Assembly: GCA_020442505.1 (NCBI GenBank)
Contig: JAGRJZ010000061.1
Coordinates: 1-9,392, forward strand
DNA from: Alphaproteobacteria bacterium
Lineage (GTDB): Bacteria > Pseudomonadota > Alphaproteobacteria > Micavibrionales > Micavibrionaceae
Length of the DNA: 9,392 nt
Reading direction: 5' to 3'
Below, in pieces: positions 7,544 to 9,392 of the stretch; positions within the stretch are counted from its first letter, which is position 1, and each line of letters starts with the position of its first letter. Under the pieces are notes generated by a model. That model made no database searches, had not been told where the DNA came from, and saw nothing but the letters and a program-made list of their open reading frames with translations. The position numbers were made by a program, and so were the translations under genes.

Positions 7544-7933
7544 CTATCCTGTTAAAATATCAATGATCTGAAGAATATTCCGGCGCATCAGCGGATCCTT
7601 CGTTTCGGCTATTTTCCGGATGGCAACATCCAGCGCCGGATCAATCCCTGGACCTATGCCGGCAGAGGCCTCTCCCGTTTTCCAAGACGCCGGAGCACCT
7701 TGATAAAATCGCTCATACGGCACACCGAAAAATAGTTTCAGCATATACAACTTCCCAACCGACAGACGGTTCGCACCCCTTTCGTATTTTTGCAATTGCT
7801 GGAACGAAACCCCCAACACGTCCGCCAGTCGCGCCTGAGACAGACGCCGCGCCCGCCGAAGCAAGCGAATGTTCCGCCCGACTTGTTTGTCGATTGCGGA
7901 GGCCGTTTCCTTTGATAGATCGTCTTTTGTCAT
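7544..7933 (-). CDS. XRE-family helix-turn-helix regulator
   Basis: DNA-binding regulator of 129 residues from ATG 7933. The helix-turn-helix spans about 18-72: VGRNIRLLRRARRLSQ, first helix of the motif at 32-39 (SQARLADVLGV), recognition helix at 43-50 (SFQQLQKYERGANRL). This is the FQQ-KYERG style common in alphaproteobacterial XRE proteins. After 75 comes a linker rich in Gly, Ala and Pro, then a short helical tail (MRRNILQIIDIL) that may support dimerisation; there is no peptidase or ligand domain. No Shine-Dalgarno precedes ATG 7933. An in-frame TTG at 7960 exists but is inside the palindromic region and is unlikely. It diverges from an S24-type repressor over a gap with two palindromes, so the pair probably cross-regulates. 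The target genes are unknown. Confidence 0.88.
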   Translation of the reverse strand: MTKDDLSKETASAIDKQVGRNIRLLRRARRLSQARLADVLGVSFQQLQKYERGANRLSVGKLYMLKLFFGVPYERFYQGAPASWKTGEASAGIGPGIDPALDVAIRKIAETKDPLMRRNILQIIDILTG

Positions 7934-7940
7934 GGTAATT

Positions 7941-7957
7941 ATTTCTAAAATAGAAAT
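7941..7957. promoter_or_regulatory. Operator-like palindrome, copy 1
   Basis: ATTTCTA-AAA-TAGAAAT: perfect 7-base arms around a 3-base centre. It sits just inside the likely leader of the minus-strand XRE gene, 8 bases before its ATG. The size and symmetry fit a dimeric XRE repressor site. Which of the two regulators binds is not known. Confidence 0.7.
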
Positions 7958-7965
7958 CAAATCTA

Positions 7966-7994
7966 CTTATATTTTTCTAAAATAGCAATAATAA
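7966..7994 (-). promoter_or_regulatory. Candidate promoter of the XRE gene
   Basis: Reading leftward, TTATTA (7994-7989) could be a weak -35, followed by a 17-base spacer and TATAAG (7971-7966) as -10. Transcription would start near 7959. Palindrome copy 2 fills the spacer and copy 1 covers the start region, so a bound protein would block this promoter. The -35 match is only 3 of 6. Confidence 0.4.
7973..7989. promoter_or_regulatory. Operator-like palindrome, copy 2 (imperfect)
   Basis: TTTTCTAAAATAGCAAT matches copy 1 at 15 of 17 positions and shares its CTAAAATAG core exactly. Centres are 32 bases apart, about three helical turns, placing both on the same DNA face as expected for cooperative binding. 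Confidence 0.62.
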
Positions 7995-8006
7995 AAATCT
8001 CTTTTT

Positions 8007-8022
8007 TGCTCTAATCTCCTCC
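8007..8022 (+). promoter_or_regulatory. Candidate extended -10 promoter of the S24-like repressor gene
   Basis: TGCTCTAAT (8007-8015) matches the extended -10 form TGnTATAAT at all but one defined position. The start would be near 8022, only 2 or 3 bases before ATG 8025. No good -35 is present, which extended -10 promoters tolerate, and no Shine-Dalgarno exists: the bases before the ATG are pyrimidine-rich. A near-leaderless mRNA is therefore inferred. Confidence 0.45.
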
Positions 8023-8024
8023 CT

Positions 8025-8630
8025 ATGGATCACCTATGGCTAAAAAAGCAATTTGAGCTCAACCCCGGAAGGACAAAGGCCGGACTGGCCAACGCACTTG
8101 GGCTAGAACCCTCCGGGATCAGCAAGATTTTATCCGGGAACAGGGAAATCAAGGCCAAGGAATACAAAATCATGCGGGAATATTTCGGCATGCCGCTGGA
8201 TGGAGACCGCGGAGCCTCTCCGTCGCCTGGCGCCTATATTATCAAACCGTTGACGCATGGCTTCAGCGAATCGGAACAGGAAACGATTCAAGACAGCTGG
8301 GTCGTCCCTGCAAGCGTCATGACGGCCCATACGCGCACGCCACCAGATAAAATCAAAATCTTTTCCGTTTCGGAAAACGCGATGGCGCCCGGTTTCGTGC
8401 GGGGAGAGCAAGTGCTGGTCGATCTGTCGGACACAAACCCCTCGCCCCCGGGGGTGTTCGTTCTATCCGACGGAATGGGGCAAATTCTGCGTCAGTGCGA
8501 GTATATCCCCCATTCAAACCCGCCGGAAATCCACATATCGACTCCGGGAAACCGCTATGAACCGCGCACCCTCCCGCTCAGCGACACGGTCTTGATCGGG
8601 CGCGTAATCGCAAAACTTCAGTGGTTATAG
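8025..8630 (+). CDS. CI/LexA-like repressor: XRE helix-turn-helix plus degenerate S24 domain
   Basis: Probable repressor of 201 residues. The N-terminal helix-turn-helix is about 15-43, with TKAGLANALGL as first helix and EPSGISKIL as recognition helix. A linker to about 105 leads to an S24/LexA-type domain: FSVSENAMAPGFVRGEQVLVD, then GVFVLSDGMGQILRQCEY, then a final DTVLIGRVIAKLQ strand. Active S24 proteins have a Ser in a G-D-S-M-x-P context and a Lys 37 residues later. Here those positions are A119 (NAMAP) and R156 (ILRQ), so the Ser-Lys dyad is lost. The only Ala-Gly is inside the helix-turn-helix (19-20) and there is no Cys-Gly, so a linker cleavage site is also missing. It probably folds and dimerises but cannot self-cleave in an SOS response. 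It diverges from an XRE gene over two operator-like palindromes. No phage structural, integrase or toxin gene is adjacent. Confidence 0.88.
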   Translation: MDHLWLKKQFELNPGRTKAGLANALGLEPSGISKILSGNREIKAKEYKIMREYFGMPLDGDRGASPSPGAYIIKPLTHGFSESEQETIQDSWVVPASVMTAHTRTPPDKIKIFSVSENAMAPGFVRGEQVLVDLSDTNPSPPGVFVLSDGMGQILRQCEYIPHSNPPEIHISTPGNRYEPRTLPLSDTVLIGRVIAKLQWL

Positions 8631-8643
8631 AGAAAAAAGGACC

Positions 8644-9354
8644 TTATGTCTCCACGAGAGCGCTATTTTCTTCACCCCGGCGCCATTCCGGTTTAACATA
8701 TCCAATCCTGCGGGCGGGCGCCCCGCCCCAGATTTCGTTATCCGGAATAACGCTTCCCTTAGCCACGACCGCCCCCGCCGCGACAATTGCGTTCTTCCCG
8801 ATCTTCACGCCTTGAAAAATAATCGCGTACCCTCCGAGCGTGGCGTAATCCCCGACCTCAATCGGCTCGTGCGACAAAAGCTTTCCTTCGATTTGATGCG
8901 GCACAACGCCGGATCCATGCCCCATCGTTACGTCCTGTCCCAGCGTAATAAACAACGGATCAAAAACCAGCCCCGCCGGATACGTCCCCTTGCCTATCTT
9001 TGCCCCCAGTAATTTGTAAAAGAGAGTCATCATGGGAACAGGCAAAATATTCGAGCGCATGATCGGTTGAAAAAAGATAAGGAAAAACAGAAGATGCACG
9101 TGATAAATAAACTCCTCCCGTGACCTCTCCTCAATATAGCCAGGAGGTAACGGCATGAAATGCATGAACAGGCGATAGAGAGTAATCGCCAACGCCTGCG
9201 TTATGAAAATCCAGAGGAAAAACACGGCGACCCCCATAACGCTCCCGGAGGGTAAAAAAGTCCCTATCTTCCACGCGAGAAACGCGCCCCCCCCTATCGC
9301 GAAGAAGGCAAAAAACAGGAAACAAACAATCTCAGGCCACCGAACGGTGCGCAT
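8644..9354 (-). CDS. Membrane-anchored hexapeptide-repeat (left-handed beta-helix) acyltransferase
   Basis: 236 residues from ATG 9354. Two hydrophobic segments (about 9-34 and 38-66) anchor it in the inner membrane. A third hydrophobic stretch (HLLFFLIFFQPI) precedes the catalytic half. From about residue 115 the sequence runs in hexapeptide turns of the I-G-x type: LGAKIGKGT, FITLGQDVTMGHGSGV, IEVGDYATLGGYAIIFQGVKIGKNAIVAAGAVVAKGSVIPDN, ending in WGGAPARRIG. That ending is the typical left-handed beta-helix closure of O-acetyl and other acyl transferases. H-containing loops (GHGSGVVPH) may hold the catalytic His. The pairing of N-terminal membrane helices with a beta-helix recalls the transferase part of Pls/PosA-type proteins. 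The acceptor (envelope polysaccharide, lipid or peptide) cannot be told. It converges with the S24-like gene, 13 bases between stops. The in-frame TTG 9369 is a weaker start. Confidence 0.85.
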   Translation of the reverse strand: MRTVRWPEIVCFLFFAFFAIGGGAFLAWKIGTFLPSGSVMGVAVFFLWIFITQALAITLYRLFMHFMPLPPGYIEERSREEFIYHVHLLFFLIFFQPIMRSNILPVPMMTLFYKLLGAKIGKGTYPAGLVFDPLFITLGQDVTMGHGSGVVPHQIEGKLLSHEPIEVGDYATLGGYAIIFQGVKIGKNAIVAAGAVVAKGSVIPDNEIWGGAPARRIGYVKPEWRRGEENSALVET

Positions 9355-9361
9355 GCAAATA

Positions 9362-9366
9362 CCTTT
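9362..9366 (-). promoter_or_regulatory. Ribosome binding site fixing the acyltransferase start
   Basis: On the minus strand AAAGG lies 7 bases before ATG 9354, which favours that start over TTG 9369. A TGA at 9368-9366 overlaps it and closes one minus frame open from the right edge. An upstream gene could end there, but only 8 codons are visible, so no gene is claimed in 9367-9392. Confidence 0.6.
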
Positions 9367-9392
9367 CAACAGAAGGAGAAAACAGAACGCAT

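Noticed and set aside
7934..7960. TTG-initiated extension of the XRE regulator.
   Set aside because: The extension would be encoded by the operator palindrome itself, and the helix-turn-helix domain is complete from ATG 7933.
8016..8024. AGGGAGGAG on the minus strand, a strong Shine-Dalgarno-like string, and the 16S-tail-like GGATCACCT just after it on the plus strand.
   Set aside because: No minus-strand start codon follows at a usable distance. The plus-strand match to the 16S 3' end is a short coincidence within the MDHL codons.
7544..8630. The regulator pair as part of a full prophage or a toxin-antitoxin system.
   Set aside because: No integrase, excisionase, structural, lysis or toxin-like gene and no attachment repeat is visible. 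Both proteins are DNA-binding regulators flanked by ordinary genes.

Overview
The window looks like a piece of an alphaproteobacterial chromosome with moderately high GC. The evidence is the gene content and style: a short PutA without a DNA-binding domain, a BepA-like M48 protease followed by a ScsC/DsbC-like thiol-disulfide protein and a type II AroQ, and an XRE regulator of a common alphaproteobacterial type. The genus cannot be fixed from the sequence; a Micavibrio-like or Rhodospirillales-like lineage is my guess. No tRNA, rRNA, CRISPR array, insertion sequence or integrase is visible. Genes are packed tightly, and no stretch longer than 300 bases lacks a gene.

Layout. On the minus strand, 1-1214 is the N-terminal two-fifths or so of a UvrD/PcrA helicase running off the left edge. 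It diverges from putA (1360-4434, +), a two-domain proline-to-glutamate enzyme. putA converges tail to tail (4-base gap) with a small membrane protein of unknown function (4439-4786, -). That gene diverges from an envelope module on the plus strand: a BepA-like periplasmic metalloprotease with TPRs (4846-6234), a secreted CGYC thioredoxin-fold protein (6334-7080) and aroQ (7093-7536), the last two probably cotranscribed.

Next comes a two-regulator module. An XRE regulator (7544-7933, -) and an XRE plus S24-like repressor (8025-8630, +) diverge from a 91-base, roughly 23% GC gap. The gap carries two near-identical 17-bp palindromes 32 bp apart centre to centre. The S24 domain has lost both catalytic dyad positions and has no Ala-Gly or Cys-Gly cleavage site. 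The module resembles a phage immunity switch, but nothing else phage-like is nearby. It sits where many alphaproteobacteria have accB-accC after aroQ.

On the right, a membrane-anchored left-handed beta-helix (hexapeptide) acyltransferase (8644-9354, -) converges with the S24 gene.

The most notable signals are the operator pair, the dead S24 repressor and its probable extended -10, near-leaderless promoter. Housekeeping calls (uvrD, putA, aroQ, bepA-like, DsbC/ScsC-like) are strong. Promoter and operator calls come from pattern reading only.
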